Source: an uncultured Caryophanales bacterium (GTDB taxonomy: Bacteria > Bacillota_I > Bacilli_A > RF39 > UBA660). Taken from it: 47,226 nucleotides of DNA. The notes below the pieces were generated by a model. The model saw nothing but the letters and a program-made list of their open reading frames with translations. It did no database searches and was not told the DNA's origin. Every line of letters begins with the position of its first letter. Position 1 is the stretch's first letter. The stretch is taken from positions 1 through 47,226 of the forward strand of contig CATLHA010000008.1 of assembly GCA_949948745.1 (NCBI GenBank). The letters run 5' to 3'. The translations under genes and the position numbers were made by a program. Positions 6,852 through 15,597 of the stretch are shown one piece after another.

Positions 6852-7601
6852 TTATAATACAATTTTCTTTCTCTTTTCAAAGATTACTGGTTTTAATCCA
6901 ATTTCTTCACATAAGTATTCTGCTTGTTCTAAGTTGTCTGGTACTTCAGGTAATCTATGTGCATCACTTCCAATCGTTACATAATCTCCTACTAACTTAT
7001 AACGACATATTTTATCAATACTTGGAAATAGGTTTAATTGTGCTCTTCTTTCAGCGGAAGTATTGATTTCAATGATTTTTCCATTTTCTTTCACTGCATC
7101 TAATACTTCTTTTACCTGATTATATTCTGAAAAATCTTCTTTATAATATCGATTAATATAGTCAATATGTCCTATTACATCTACGGAACTTGACTCTATC
7201 ATTTTTAATATTTCTCTATAGTATAAATAGGTTACATATCTTTTATTTTCTGATGTTTTTAAATTCGGAATATTATGAATACTTCCCATGATAAAATCAA
7301 AAGGAAAGATATTTGCTAGTTCTTCTACTTGTTTTGGATATAAATGAGGTTCTGATATTTCTACTCCTTTTAATAAGGTTAATTTTCCTTGATGCTTCTC
7401 ATTTAGATGATCGATTTCATAGTCTCTTTCAGAAAATTTTCTTCGAATATACATCATATCTTCACGATCAAATTCTACGTGATCTGTAATTGTGGCGTAT
7501 CGAATATTGTTTTCAATTAATATTTTCGCAATATCTTCTAACTCCATTTTAGAATCCCAAGAATATTTTGAATGTATATGCATATTGGTTTTTATCATCA
7601 T
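6852..7601 (-). CDS. PHP-domain phosphatase, HisK histidinol-phosphatase family
   Basis: This 249-residue PHP-fold metal phosphatase shows the ordered metal-binding motifs NMHIHSKYS at the N-terminus, ITDHVEF, KGVEIS, SIHN, GHIDYI and IGSDAHR. It resembles HisK-type histidinol-phosphate phosphatases of Firmicutes. No other histidine-biosynthesis gene is in the window, so the true substrate may be another phosphoester. I chose the ATG at 7601, six bases after GGAG, instead of the ATG at 7613 that lies upstream of that SD. It has its own strong promoter just after spoIIR. Confidence 0.8.
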   Translation of the reverse strand: MMIKTNMHIHSKYSWDSKMELEDIAKILIENNIRYATITDHVEFDREDMMYIRRKFSERDYEIDHLNEKHQGKLTLLKGVEISEPHLYPKQVEELANIFPFDFIMGSIHNIPNLKTSENKRYVTYLYYREILKMIESSSVDVIGHIDYINRYYKEDFSEYNQVKEVLDAVKENGKIIEINTSAERRAQLNLFPSIDKICRYKLVGDYVTIGSDAHRLPEVPDNLEQAEYLCEEIGLKPVIFEKRKKIVL

Positions 7602-7621
7602 AATCCACTCCATCTGTTTAT

Positions 7622-7650
7622 ATTATAAAGGATAGAATGAGTTTTGTCAG
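7622..7650 (-). promoter_or_regulatory. Sigma-A promoter of the PHP phosphatase gene
   Basis: CTGACA (7645-7650), 17 bases, TATAAT (7622-7627) on the minus strand, placed immediately after the spoIIR stop. Confidence 0.8.
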
Positions 7651-7652
7651 TA

Positions 7653-8186
7653 TCATTTAAAATATTTGGTAATCAAATCTTTTACAAAAAACTTGTATTC
7701 TACTTCGGATGCTTGTTCTTTACTCTCTGCTTCTACAGAACAAAGTGGAGGAAATAACACACACCACCAATTTTTACCCTGTCCATCTCCTAATGTTACA
7801 ACTAAGGATTCATAATATCCTTCTTTATAGATAACTCCCCCATATACTTTTTCTGGAAAATAATTTTGTCCATAATTTAATTTTACTTCTGTATCTTGTT
7901 GATCTTCTTCTTTTAGGATAGTTTCGACTTTTTCTTGATATTCTCCTAATTTTCCTTTGGTTATTTTTCTAGCCTCTTCAATAGAGCTCGCATTTTTTAC
8001 GGATTCATATAATTCTTGTTGAATTCCTCTTTTTACTGTTCTTTTCACTCTTTGATCTTCTGTACTATCACTATTTGCGATTACTCGAAAACGGATTGCT
8101 TCTTTTGGTATCATTACTACTTCTTCTTTTTGATTGGTTAGAGATAGTAACATTAAAATACTTAGTATTGGTATTATTTTCTTCAT
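7653..8186 (-). CDS. spoIIR: Stage II sporulation protein R
   Basis: This 177-residue secreted protein has a short signal peptide (about residues 1-18). In B. subtilis SpoIIR is made in the forespore and triggers SpoIIGA to process pro-sigma-E in the mother cell. Family hallmarks are IPKEAIRFRVIANSDSTEDQ near 26-45 and LGDGQGKNWWCVLFPPLC near 131-148. The ATG at 8186 is chosen because the GTG at 8198 lies in the SD AAAGGTGGG. That SD is itself in the 3' arm of a terminator-like hairpin between prmC and spoIIR. I did not find a convincing sigma-F promoter. Confidence 0.93.
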   Translation of the reverse strand: MKKIIPILSILMLLSLTNQKEEVVMIPKEAIRFRVIANSDSTEDQRVKRTVKRGIQQELYESVKNASSIEEARKITKGKLGEYQEKVETILKEEDQQDTEVKLNYGQNYFPEKVYGGVIYKEGYYESLVVTLGDGQGKNWWCVLFPPLCSVEAESKEQASEVEYKFFVKDLITKYFK

Positions 8187-8187
8187 T

Positions 8188-8219
8188 AAAAAACCCACCT
8201 TTCTATTTCATAGTGGATT
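8188..8219 (-). terminator. Terminator hairpin containing the spoIIR SD
   Basis: The arms 8213-8219 and 8192-8198 form a 7-bp stem (one G-U pair) extended by a short inner stem, followed by a T-run that ends one base before the spoIIR ATG. The 3' arm includes GTGGG of the SD. It would stop prmC transcripts or keep spoIIR untranslated on them. Confidence 0.65.
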
Positions 8220-8240
8220 CTTTTTTTATATTTTATTCAC

Positions 8241-9062
8241 TTATTTTGAAAAAATAAATATCATTCTGTCTCGATTACTTAAATCTTTCTTACAAATCAC
8301 TTGAACATTTTCTAATTCTTGATAAATTAAATTTGTAACATCTTCCCTTTGATTGCATCCTATTTCAAAGGCTATCATGAATTTTTTAGATAGTTTATTT
8401 TTACATTGACTTAATATTGTTCTATAACAATCTAGTCCATCTTCCCCTGCAAAAAGAGCCAAATGTGGTTCATTCTCTTTTACTATATTTTCAATATCTT
8501 CGTTTGTTTTAATATATGGTGGATTACTGATAATAATATCAAATGGTCCTTCTAATTCTTCTAAAAAATCACTTTTTACAATATCTACATCTAATCCCTT
8601 TTTTTCTTTATTCTGTTTTGCGATTTCTAAAGCATTTTCACTAATATCTACTAATGTCATATCTAGGCTTGGAATTAGTTTTTTTAATGTTAACCCAATA
8701 CAACCAGTACCAGTTCCTAAATCTACTACTTTTAAATTTTTTGTATCAAAGAATTCATCTAGATAAATCATTGTATTTTCAACTAATTCTTCTGTTTCAA
8801 ATCTTGGGATTAAAGTAGATTCGTTTACTATAAATTCTTCTCCATAGAAATTTACATTTCCAATCACGTATTGAATTGGTCTATTTTTTACTAATTCTGC
8901 TACTTTTTCTTTAAATTCTTTTTCTACATTTTCTGGCACTTCTTCATCTAAATAATTTAATAATTCTAATGAGTTTACATTTAAAAGTGCTGCCAGAAGC
9001 ATTTTGGCATGTTGAGAATGAATTTTACTTTTCCCATAGACAATTAACTCATCCACTTTCAT
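8241..9062 (-). CDS. prmC: Peptide chain release factor N5-glutamine methyltransferase
   Basis: PrmC methylates the glutamine of the GGQ motif of RF1 and RF2 using S-adenosylmethionine. The 273-residue protein has an N-terminal helical domain (1-75), then GNVNFYG and LIPRFETEEL near 78-92, the SAM-binding DLGTGTGCIGL near 114-124, and the catalytic NPPY near 182. It lies 36 bases downstream of prfA, which encodes its substrate; this prfA-prmC pair is widely conserved. The SD AGGAGGAAG is strong. Confidence 0.95.
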   Translation of the reverse strand: MKVDELIVYGKSKIHSQHAKMLLAALLNVNSLELLNYLDEEVPENVEKEFKEKVAELVKNRPIQYVIGNVNFYGEEFIVNESTLIPRFETEELVENTMIYLDEFFDTKNLKVVDLGTGTGCIGLTLKKLIPSLDMTLVDISENALEIAKQNKEKKGLDVDIVKSDFLEELEGPFDIIISNPPYIKTNEDIENIVKENEPHLALFAGEDGLDCYRTILSQCKNKLSKKFMIAFEIGCNQREDVTNLIYQELENVQVICKKDLSNRDRMIFIFSK

Positions 9063-9098
9063 AACTTCCTCCTAAAATAAAAAAGGGACTTTTGGATT

Positions 9099-10160
9099 TT
9101 ATTCCTCATTCCCTGCTAGTTTTCTTTTTTGATCTTCCGTAATTAAAGCTTCGATTACTTCATCGATTGCTCCGTTCATAATTCTATCTAAATTATTTGT
9201 TGTATACCCGATTCTATGATCTGTTACTCTGTTTTGTGGATAGTTGTAAGTACGGATTTTTTCTGCTCTATCTCCAGTACCTATTTTACTTCTACGCTCT
9301 GATCCAAGTGCTTCCTCTTGTTTTTGAAGTTCTTGTTCATAAAGTCTAGCTCTAAGTACTTTCATCGCTTGTTCTTTATTTTGAATTTGACTTCTTTCAT
9401 TTTGACAAGTTACTACTGTATTGGTAGGTAAATGAGTAATTCTAACCGCACTATCTGTTGTATTTACTCCTTGTCCTCCACATCCACTAGAACGATAGAT
9501 ATCTATTCTTAAGTCGGATGGATTAATCTCAATATTTACATCTTCTGCTTCTGGCATAACTAAAACAGTAGCTGTTGATGTTTGTATTCTTCCTTGCGAT
9601 TCCGTTTCTGGTACTCTCTGAACTCTATGAGATCCGCTTTCATATTTTAATTTAGAATAAACGTTATCTCCTTTTACCATGAATTCAATTTGAGAGAAAC
9701 CTCCAGCTTCTCCTTCTTCTGCATCAATTAATTCTAATTTGAATCCTTGTTTTTCAGCATATCTTGTATACATACGATATAAATCACCTGCAAAGATATT
9801 TGCTTCATCTCCACCTGCAGCGCCACGTATTTCAACAATTACATTCTTTCCATCATTAGGATCTTTTGGAATTAATAATACTTGTAATCTTTCTTCAAGA
9901 GCTTGTTTTTCACTTATTAAGGATTCTAATTCTTCTCTTGCAATTTCTGCCATTTCTGGATCTTTTACTAATTCTTTATCTTCTTCTATTCCTTTTAATG
10001 TCTTTTGATATTGATGGTAACATTCTACAGTTTCTTCTAAATCTCTTTTTTCTTTTGATAAAGACTTCATTTTATTCATATTACTATAAACTTCAGGATC
10101 TGCAAGTTCTTTTTCTAGTTCTTGATATCTTTCATCAATAGCTTTTAATCTTTCTAGCAT
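9099..10160 (-). CDS. prfA: Peptide chain release factor 1
   Basis: RF1 recognises UAA and UAG stop codons. The 353-residue protein contains the GGQ hydrolysis motif in [16 protein letters not shown]. The tripeptide anticodon region [10 protein letters not shown] has the PxT form, which is the RF1 signature as opposed to SPF in RF2. The SD AAGAAGG is about ten bases from the ATG. It has its own good promoter and probably forms an operon with prmC. A short GGGA/TCCC element with a T-run follows the stop but is too weak to call a terminator. Confidence 0.96.
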   Translation of the reverse strand: MLERLKAIDERYQELEKELADPEVYSNMNKMKSLSKEKRDLEETVECYHQYQKTLKGIEEDKELVKDPEMAEIAREELESLISEKQALEERLQVLLIPKDPNDGKNVIVEIRGAAGGDEANIFAGDLYRMYTRYAEKQGFKLELIDAEEGEAGGFSQIEFMVKGDNVYSKLKYESGSHRVQRVPETESQGRIQTSTATVLVMPEAEDVNIEINPSDLRIDIYRSSGCGGQGVNTTDSAVRITHLPTNTVVTCQNERSQIQNKEQAMKVLRARLYEQELQKQEEALGSERRSKIGTGDRAEKIRTYNYPQNRVTDHRIGYTTNNLDRIMNGAIDEVIEALITEDQKRKLAGNEE

Positions 10161-10206
10161 TTTATCTAATCCTTCTTTCTTTTAATACCCGTTTTATAAC
10201 GGTTTT

Positions 10207-10235
10207 ATTATAGCATGGATATTTTTATCTGTAAA
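10207..10235 (-). promoter_or_regulatory. Sigma-A promoter of prfA-prmC
   Basis: TTTACA (10230-10235), 17 bases, TATAAT (10207-10212) with the extended -10 base pattern TGC on the minus strand. A small CCGTT/AACGG hairpin lies in the leader that follows. Confidence 0.8.
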
Positions 10236-10265
10236 TTAAAGAAAATACTTTCTTTTTTCTTCTGT

Positions 10266-10290
10266 CAAAAAGAACCAGAATTATTGTTCT
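10266..10290 (-). terminator. Weak terminator of rpoE
   Basis: A 5-bp stem AGAAC/GTTCT with a ten-base loop spans the rpoE stop and is followed by five T on the minus strand. Confidence 0.4.
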
Positions 10291-10712
10291 AATTCTAGTT
10301 CATCTTCATCTAAAACTACTAAGTCTTTTAAATCTTCATTTGTATCATCGATATCTTCATCATTATCGATACTATCATAATTATTCTCGTCGTCTTCCTC
10401 TTCTTCTTGTACTTCTTCTATCTCCTCATCGTCATCCTCTTCCACAATTTTGATTAATTTATCAGAAGTATGACGATTTCTCAAATCCCAAGAACCATCT
10501 TCTAATAGAATAAATCTTTTATCTGTAGTAAGAGATGTAAAGTAATCTCCTATTTTTTCATCAAATACTGATTCTGGTAATTCTAATAATTTAATTATTC
10601 TTTTAAATAGATCTGCTGTATTTTGTGCTCCAGATTCTTCTAATATTAAGTTTGTAATATCCTTATTAGATAATAATTCTAAGTCTTCTTTTTTTAAACT
10701 TTTAAGGCTCAT
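10281..10712 (-). CDS. rpoE: DNA-directed RNA polymerase delta subunit
   Basis: This 143-residue protein has an N-terminal HARE-HTH domain (about residues 1-75) and a very acidic, probably disordered tail of Asp and Glu. That is the classic layout of the Firmicute delta factor, which lowers non-specific RNA polymerase binding and speeds recycling. I chose the ATG at 10712 because GGAGGA lies six bases upstream; the in-frame ATG at 10736 would start before that SD. The order DUF1934-argS-rpoE matches ywiB-argS-rpoE of B. subtilis. Confidence 0.93.
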   Translation of the reverse strand: MSLKSLKKEDLELLSNKDITNLILEESGAQNTADLFKRIIKLLELPESVFDEKIGDYFTSLTTDKRFILLEDGSWDLRNRHTSDKLIKIVEEDDDEEIEEVQEEEEDDENNYDSIDNDEDIDDTNEDLKDLVVLDEDELELEQ

Positions 10713-10775
10713 AATAATCCTCCATAAATATTTCAAAATATTTTATATAATTTCTTTTAAAAATTATCATTAAAA

Positions 10776-10804
10776 TTTATATCATTATTTAGAAAAAAAT
10801 GCAA
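10776..10804 (-). promoter_or_regulatory. Sigma-A promoter of rpoE
   Basis: TTGCAT (10799-10804), 17 bases, TATAAA (10776-10781) preceded by TGA as an extended -10, just after the argS stop on the minus strand. Confidence 0.75.
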
Positions 10805-10812
10805 TCTATTTT

Positions 10813-12561
10813 CTACATTTTTTCAGGAACTGATATTCCAAGAACATCTAATAATAATAGACAAGTCTTATAAACTACATCTGTTAATGCTAACCAAGTC
10901 GTTTTTAATTCTTCATCTTTACTTGTTAATATATGATTTTCAGAATAAAATTTATTATACGTACTTGTTAACTTATATAAAAATTCTGCGATATCATTTA
11001 ATGATTTTACATCATATGATTTTTTTAAAATTCTTGGCATATTTAGTAGTGTTTGAAGTATTTCTTTATCTGTCTCATTCTTTAATTTTTTAATTTCATA
11101 GTTATTATATCCTTCATTTCTAGCCTTTTTTAAAAGGGAATTCATACGAATTGTTGAATATAATAAATAAGGTCCTGTCTTTCCTTCTAAATCGGCAAAT
11201 TTAGAAGGTTCAAAAATATAATCTGTTGTCCTATATGGTAATAAATCGGCATATTTTAAAGCAGCAATCGCAATCATTTTTGAAATTTTCTTTTGTTCTT
11301 CTTCATCAGTAATCATTGGATTTAGTCGTTTTCTAGTTTCTTCGTTTACTAAACTAATTAAATCTCTTAAAGTCATTACCCCGCCATCTCTTGTTTTAAA
11401 TGGTTTTCCATCTGATCCATTCATTGTTCCAAATCCAACAAATTCTAATCTAGTTGCTTCTGTTGTAATTTTTGATTTTTTAGAAGCTCTAAATACTTGT
11501 TCAAAATGAAGATCTTGCCTACTATCTGCTAAATACCATATTTCATCTGGAGAAAAACGTTTCATTCTTCCATAAATAGTTGCTAAGTCAGTTGTTGCAT
11601 AAACACTGGCACCATTACTTGTTACTAAAATAATTGGTGGCATTTCTTTTTTATCTGTTTCTTCTTTAATATCCATTATTGTAGCGCCTTCACTTACTTC
11701 TAATAGATTTTTCTCTTCTAAGTATTTTAACATATCTGGGATATATAAGAAACTATCTAGCTCACCTTCCCAAAGATCAAAAGAAGTATTTAATTCTTCA
11801 TAAATTCTTTTTATTTCTGGTAATGATAATTCTTTTACCTTATTCCAGATTGTGCTGTATCCTAAATGACCTTTTTGAATTTCATAAGTAATATTTCTAG
11901 CTTCTTCCATTTTTTCTTCATTTTCTTTAGCCTTTTTACTAGCTGTTGGATAAATTACCGATAAATCATCACTAGTAATTGGAAGTGAAAAATCTTCTCC
12001 CTGATAATTTTCCTTAAAGCAAGGAAGTTCTGGATATCTTTCTTTCATTTCAGAAACAACCATTCCTGCTTGTAATCCAGAGTCTCCTAAATGAACATCT
12101 CCTATTACTTCCATTCCAAGTAACCTAGCAAGTCTTTTTAATGCTTCTCCAATGTTTGCAGATCTTAAATGACCCACATGAAGAATCTTTGCTACATTCG
12201 CTCCACCATAATCTATGATAATCTTCTTTGCTGGTTCCATATCAATATTACTTTTTATATCTTTAGAAAGTTCTTTTAATGCTTCTAAATAAAATTCTTC
12301 TGTAAGGCTTAAATTAATAAATCCTGCTCCTGCAATATTTAAGTTATGAAATCTACCATCTTTTTCTAATTCTGTGACAATCTTTTCTGCAATTTCTCTT
12401 GGATTGCAATGATTTTCTTTTGCTAAAGAAAAGGCATCGTTAATTTGAAATTCCCCAAGTTCTGGTCTTCCACTAGGTTGTAGGTTTACTTTTTCTATGT
12501 TATAACCTAATTTACACATCATTTCTGTGATGTCATTTTCAATATTTCTTAATATACTCAT
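10813..12561 (-). CDS. argS: Arginyl-tRNA synthetase
   Basis: This is a 582-residue class I aminoacyl-tRNA synthetase that charges tRNA-Arg. It has the N-terminal additional domain (about 1-110), HVGHLRSANIGE as the HIGH motif near 130, and a KMSKS-equivalent of the form GKPFKTRDGG. The latter is the variant used by E. coli ArgRS and is not a defect. The C-terminal anticodon-binding domain begins near LLYSTIRMNSLL. I chose the ATG at 12561; a GTG at 12570 is possible because the SD AGAAGTGA is modest for either. Confidence 0.95.
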   Translation of the reverse strand: MSILRNIENDITEMMCKLGYNIEKVNLQPSGRPELGEFQINDAFSLAKENHCNPREIAEKIVTELEKDGRFHNLNIAGAGFINLSLTEEFYLEALKELSKDIKSNIDMEPAKKIIIDYGGANVAKILHVGHLRSANIGEALKRLARLLGMEVIGDVHLGDSGLQAGMVVSEMKERYPELPCFKENYQGEDFSLPITSDDLSVIYPTASKKAKENEEKMEEARNITYEIQKGHLGYSTIWNKVKELSLPEIKRIYEELNTSFDLWEGELDSFLYIPDMLKYLEEKNLLEVSEGATIMDIKEETDKKEMPPIILVTSNGASVYATTDLATIYGRMKRFSPDEIWYLADSRQDLHFEQVFRASKKSKITTEATRLEFVGFGTMNGSDGKPFKTRDGGVMTLRDLISLVNEETRKRLNPMITDEEEQKKISKMIAIAALKYADLLPYRTTDYIFEPSKFADLEGKTGPYLLYSTIRMNSLLKKARNEGYNNYEIKKLKNETDKEILQTLLNMPRILKKSYDVKSLNDIAEFLYKLTSTYNKFYSENHILTSKDEELKTTWLALTDVVYKTCLLLLDVLGISVPEKM

Positions 12562-12579
12562 TTGTATCACTTCTTTCTT

Positions 12580-12942
12580 TTAGAATTTTATAGAGTATTC
12601 TATATCTTCTTCTCCATCTATCATTTGATATTTTACATTCAGATTTCTTTTATTGTAACTATAAATTTCTGTTTTTATTTTTAGTGCTAATGTTTGATTA
12701 TAGTCTTGAAGTTTTACTAATACATCTGTTACTTTATCTTGTTCAAAAGAAAAGTCCATACTATACTCGTCTGTTTCTCTTTTCATTTTTTTATTATTAA
12801 AATCAAAAGTCATTCTCGTATTTTGTGCATCTTTTTCTTCAATTAGAAGTTTCTCTTTCTCTTTGTCATATTTTCCTTCTGAGATATACTTTTTTGTCTC
12901 ATTTCCATTTGTAATAGAGATTTCTACACTGATTTTTTCCAT
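12580..12942 (-). CDS. DUF1934 (YwiB-like) beta-barrel protein
   Basis: The 120-residue product is predicted to be mostly beta-strand and matches the DUF1934/YwiB family, a calycin-like barrel whose role I do not know. It is rich in Lys, Glu and alternating hydrophobics, with no membrane segment or signal peptide. The SD AAGGAGG is strong. It sits 18 bases upstream of the argS start; this linkage is kept in B. subtilis, which supports the call. Confidence 0.75.
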   Translation of the reverse strand: MEKISVEISITNGNETKKYISEGKYDKEKEKLLIEEKDAQNTRMTFDFNNKKMKRETDEYSMDFSFEQDKVTDVLVKLQDYNQTLALKIKTEIYSYNKRNLNVKYQMIDGEEDIEYSIKF

Positions 12943-12972
12943 CTAGTAGTCCTCCTTAAAAATCTAAGCCAA

Positions 12973-12981
12973 ATTATAGCA
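12973..12981 (-). promoter_or_regulatory. Extended -10 promoter for ywiB-argS
   Basis: TGC followed by TATAAT on the minus strand, about 30 bases before the DUF1934 start. The -35 (TAGGAA) is poor, as is common with extended -10 promoters. The remaining divergent gap up to 13108 shows no clear promoter for the plus-strand PBP. Confidence 0.6.
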
Positions 12982-13108
12982 TACCTTTTCTACTTTTCCT
13001 ACCATTTTTTAGAAATTTTTAAAATTCATTTTTAGTTTTATTTATTTTTTGATTTTCATACATATTTCAAGTTTTTCTTTTCATAATAAGATTAGATTGG
13101 AGGTTTTT

Positions 13109-15064
13109 ATGAAAAGATTTAAAAAATTAATAAAATTTATTCTTTTATTAATAGTACTTTTGGTACTTGCTTCAGGTGGAGTATATCTTTATATAAAAAT
13201 GTCTCCAAAACTAGAAATTAAAAGTGCTAATGCCTTTTTAATGTATGATAATAATCAAGAATTATTCTTTCAGGGGACAGGAAGTAAGGAATGGATTTCC
13301 TTAGATGATATTTCTGATAATTTGATTAAAACGACCCTAAATACAGAGGATAAAAATTTTTATAAACATCATGGATTTGATTTTTTAAGAATTCTGAAAG
13401 CAATTTATGTAAATGTTACTTCTAGATCAAAAAGTCAGGGTGCTTCTACTATTTCTCAACAATATGCAAAGAATTTGTTTTTAGACTTTGATAAGACCTG
13501 GGAAAGAAAACTAAATGAAATGTGGCTTACGATGCAGTTAGAAGTTCATTATAGTAAAGATGAAATTTTAGAAGGATATTTAAATACTATTAATTATGGG
13601 CATGGAATGTATGGTATTGAGAATGCTGCCAAATTTTATTTTGATAAGTCTGCCAAGGATTTAGATTTGGCAGAATCAGCAATGCTTGCAGGAATTCCAA
13701 AAAGTCCATCTTATTATTCTCCGTTAGTAAATTATGATTTAGCAAAAAATAGACAAAAAAATATTTTATATAAAATGTTTAAAAATAAAATAATATCTGA
13801 AGAGGAATATAAGAACGCTGTAGAGGAAGAATTAGTACTCGTTGGAGAAAAAAATTACTTAGAACTCGCAAATATTATGTATTATCAAGATGCTGTTATG
13901 AGGGAGCTAAAGGAAATCAAGGAAATCCCATCTTCATTTTTAGAAACAGGTGGTATTAGAATTTATACGAATCTTGATATGAATGCACAGGAAATCTTAG
14001 AAAATAGTATTAAAAATAATCTAACTACGGATAAAGATTTACAAGTTTCTTCTGTCATGATGGAACCTTCTACAGGAAAGATTTTAGCTCTAGTTGGCGG
14101 AAGAGATTATAATCAAAGTCAATATAATCGAGCAATTCAATCTGTACGCCAAGTTGGTTCTACAATGAAACCATTTTTATATTATGCAGCATTAGAAAAT
14201 GGCTTTACTTCAAGTACTACTTTTACAAGTGAAGAAACAACATTCAATTTTTCTAATAGTCAAAGTTATTCCCCTCAAAATTATGGAAATCAATATGGGA
14301 ACAAACCAATTTCACTGGCTACTGCGATTGCTTATTCTGATAACATTTATGCGGTTAAAACTCATATGTTTTTGGGAGAAGATACTTTAGTAAATATGGG
14401 AAAAAGATTAGGGATTACTGCATCTTTAGATGAAATTCCTTCCCTTCCACTTGGTACAGCTGAGATTAATATTGTCGAAATGGTTGCGGCTTACTCTGCC
14501 TTTGCCAATGAAGGATATAAAGTAGAAGGATATTTAATTTCTAGGGTAGAAGACTTAAAGGGAAATATTTTATATGAGAAAAAAAGTGAACCTGAAGCTG
14601 TATTAAATAAAAGTCTTACTTTTATTTTAAGCAATTTATTAACTTCTACTTATGATTCTGCATTTATTGATTATAATTACCCCACAGCAATTGGTATTGC
14701 ACCAAAGATTAAGCATACTCTCGCTTTAAAGAGTGGGACTACAGATACAGATCATTGGTCCATTGGTTATAATAAAGATATTTGTACTGCTGTTTGGATT
14801 GGATATGATGATAATCACCATATTGAAACCAGTGATTATAAGTATTCTAGAAATATTTGGGTAGAAGCAATGGAAAATTATTTAAAGGACAAGGAGAACA
14901 ATTGGTATAGTCAGCCGAATAATGTAGTTGGAGTCCTCGTAAATCCAATTACTGGAAAGCCTGCCACTGAACAGGATGAAAAAAGAAAAATTATGTATTA
15001 TGTAAAAGGAACAGAACCTACAAATACAGATATGGTCTTTGATGAACTATTAGAAGATAATTAA
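13109..15064 (+). CDS. Class A penicillin-binding protein (glycosyltransferase/transpeptidase)
   Basis: This 651-residue bifunctional enzyme polymerises and cross-links peptidoglycan on the outer membrane face. A membrane anchor spans about residues 8-30. The GT51 domain has the catalytic Glu80 in EDKNFYKHHG, GASTISQQ at 111-118, and EGYLNTINYGHGMYGI near 155-170. The transpeptidase domain has STMK (Ser351), SDN (410-412) and KSGT (541-544). The ATG at 13109 follows GGAGG. It is a PBP1/PbpF/PbpG type; a sporulation role is possible from gerQ downstream but is unproven. No hydrophilic C-terminal extension is present. Confidence 0.94.
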   Translation: MKRFKKLIKFILLLIVLLVLASGGVYLYIKMSPKLEIKSANAFLMYDNNQELFFQGTGSKEWISLDDISDNLIKTTLNTEDKNFYKHHGFDFLRILKAIYVNVTSRSKSQGASTISQQYAKNLFLDFDKTWERKLNEMWLTMQLEVHYSKDEILEGYLNTINYGHGMYGIENAAKFYFDKSAKDLDLAESAMLAGIPKSPSYYSPLVNYDLAKNRQKNILYKMFKNKIISEEEYKNAVEEELVLVGEKNYLELANIMYYQDAVMRELKEIKEIPSSFLETGGIRIYTNLDMNAQEILENSIKNNLTTDKDLQVSSVMMEPSTGKILALVGGRDYNQSQYNRAIQSVRQVGSTMKPFLYYAALENGFTSSTTFTSEETTFNFSNSQSYSPQNYGNQYGNKPISLATAIAYSDNIYAVKTHMFLGEDTLVNMGKRLGITASLDEIPSLPLGTAEINIVEMVAAYSAFANEGYKVEGYLISRVEDLKGNILYEKKSEPEAVLNKSLTFILSNLLTSTYDSAFIDYNYPTAIGIAPKIKHTLALKSGTTDTDHWSIGYNKDICTAVWIGYDDNHHIETSDYKYSRNIWVEAMENYLKDKENNWYSQPNNVVGVLVNPITGKPATEQDEKRKIMYYVKGTEPTNTDMVFDELLEDN

Positions 15065-15076
15065 TTCTATATTTAA

Positions 15077-15105
15077 TCATAGTTTGATTTATTATTTCAT
15101 ATATT
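15077..15105 (+). promoter_or_regulatory. Candidate sigma-E-type promoter of gerQ
   Basis: TCATAGT (15077-15083), 14 bases, CATATATT (15098-15105). This matches the sigma-E consensus KMATATT-(14/15)-CATACAHT at six of seven and seven of eight positions. Mother-cell expression would suit a coat protein. Confidence 0.45.
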
Positions 15106-15125
15106 CATTGTAGGAAGGTGATTTT

Positions 15126-15473
15126 ATGAATCAAGGTTATAGTACCCAAATAAATCCAAGCTATATTCCTAGTCAAAGTACATATCCCCCATATACAGAT
15201 TTTCAAAATACTCCAATTAATCAAGGAATTTCTTCTCAAATGCAACAAAATCCCCAGTATGCAGAAAGTATTTTTAGAAAAAATCTTGGAAAAAAAGTAA
15301 CTGCTTATTTTTCATATCCTGACTCTGTAGAATGGAGAGATAGAATTTTTACTGGAGTGATTCTCGATGAGGGAAGAGATTATTTATTACTTAAAGATGA
15401 TCAGGGAAAGACAACTCTACTATGGTTAGTTTATATTAATTTTGCTATCTTTGATGAACCAGCAAATTATTAA
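15126..15473 (+). CDS. gerQ: GerQ-family spore coat protein
   Basis: The 115-residue protein has a Gln-, Ser-, Tyr- and Pro-rich N-terminus (about 1-45) and the GerQ core. The core begins at PQYAESIFRKNLGKKVTAYF and continues through EGRDYLLLKDDQ to WLVYINFAIFDE. In B. subtilis GerQ is a coat protein cross-linked by transglutaminase and needed for localisation of the CwlJ hydrolase. This copy is shorter than the B. subtilis one (about 181), mainly at the N-terminus. The SD is AGGAAGGTGA. A sigma-E-like promoter precedes it and a terminator follows. The ung gene is also a near neighbour of gerQ in B. subtilis. Confidence 0.85.
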   Translation: MNQGYSTQINPSYIPSQSTYPPYTDFQNTPINQGISSQMQQNPQYAESIFRKNLGKKVTAYFSYPDSVEWRDRIFTGVILDEGRDYLLLKDDQGKTTLLWLVYINFAIFDEPANY

Positions 15474-15484
15474 TGGTAATATAT

Positions 15485-15519
15485 GACATTTTCACAATTT
15501 TAGTGGGATGTCTTTTTTT
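15485..15519 (+). terminator. gerQ terminator
   Basis: A GACAT/ATGTC stem (15485-15489 with 15508-15512), extended inward by GU and CAC/GTG pairs, is followed by seven T. Confidence 0.75.
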
Positions 15520-15563
15520 AGTATCTTAGAATTTATTTTTAACTTTCTTTTTTGCCTTTTACA

Positions 15564-15572
15564 TGATAGAAT
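15564..15572 (+). promoter_or_regulatory. Extended -10 promoter for lemA
   Basis: TGA followed by TAGAAT about 26 bases before the lemA start; no good -35 is visible. Confidence 0.4.
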
Positions 15573-15597
15573 GTTTTTAGAATAGATGGGTGATATT

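Noticed and set aside
9063-9098. Terminator between prfA and prmC
   Set aside because: Only AGGGA/TCCCT and GGA/TCC short pairings precede the T-run; too weak, and the two genes are normally co-transcribed.
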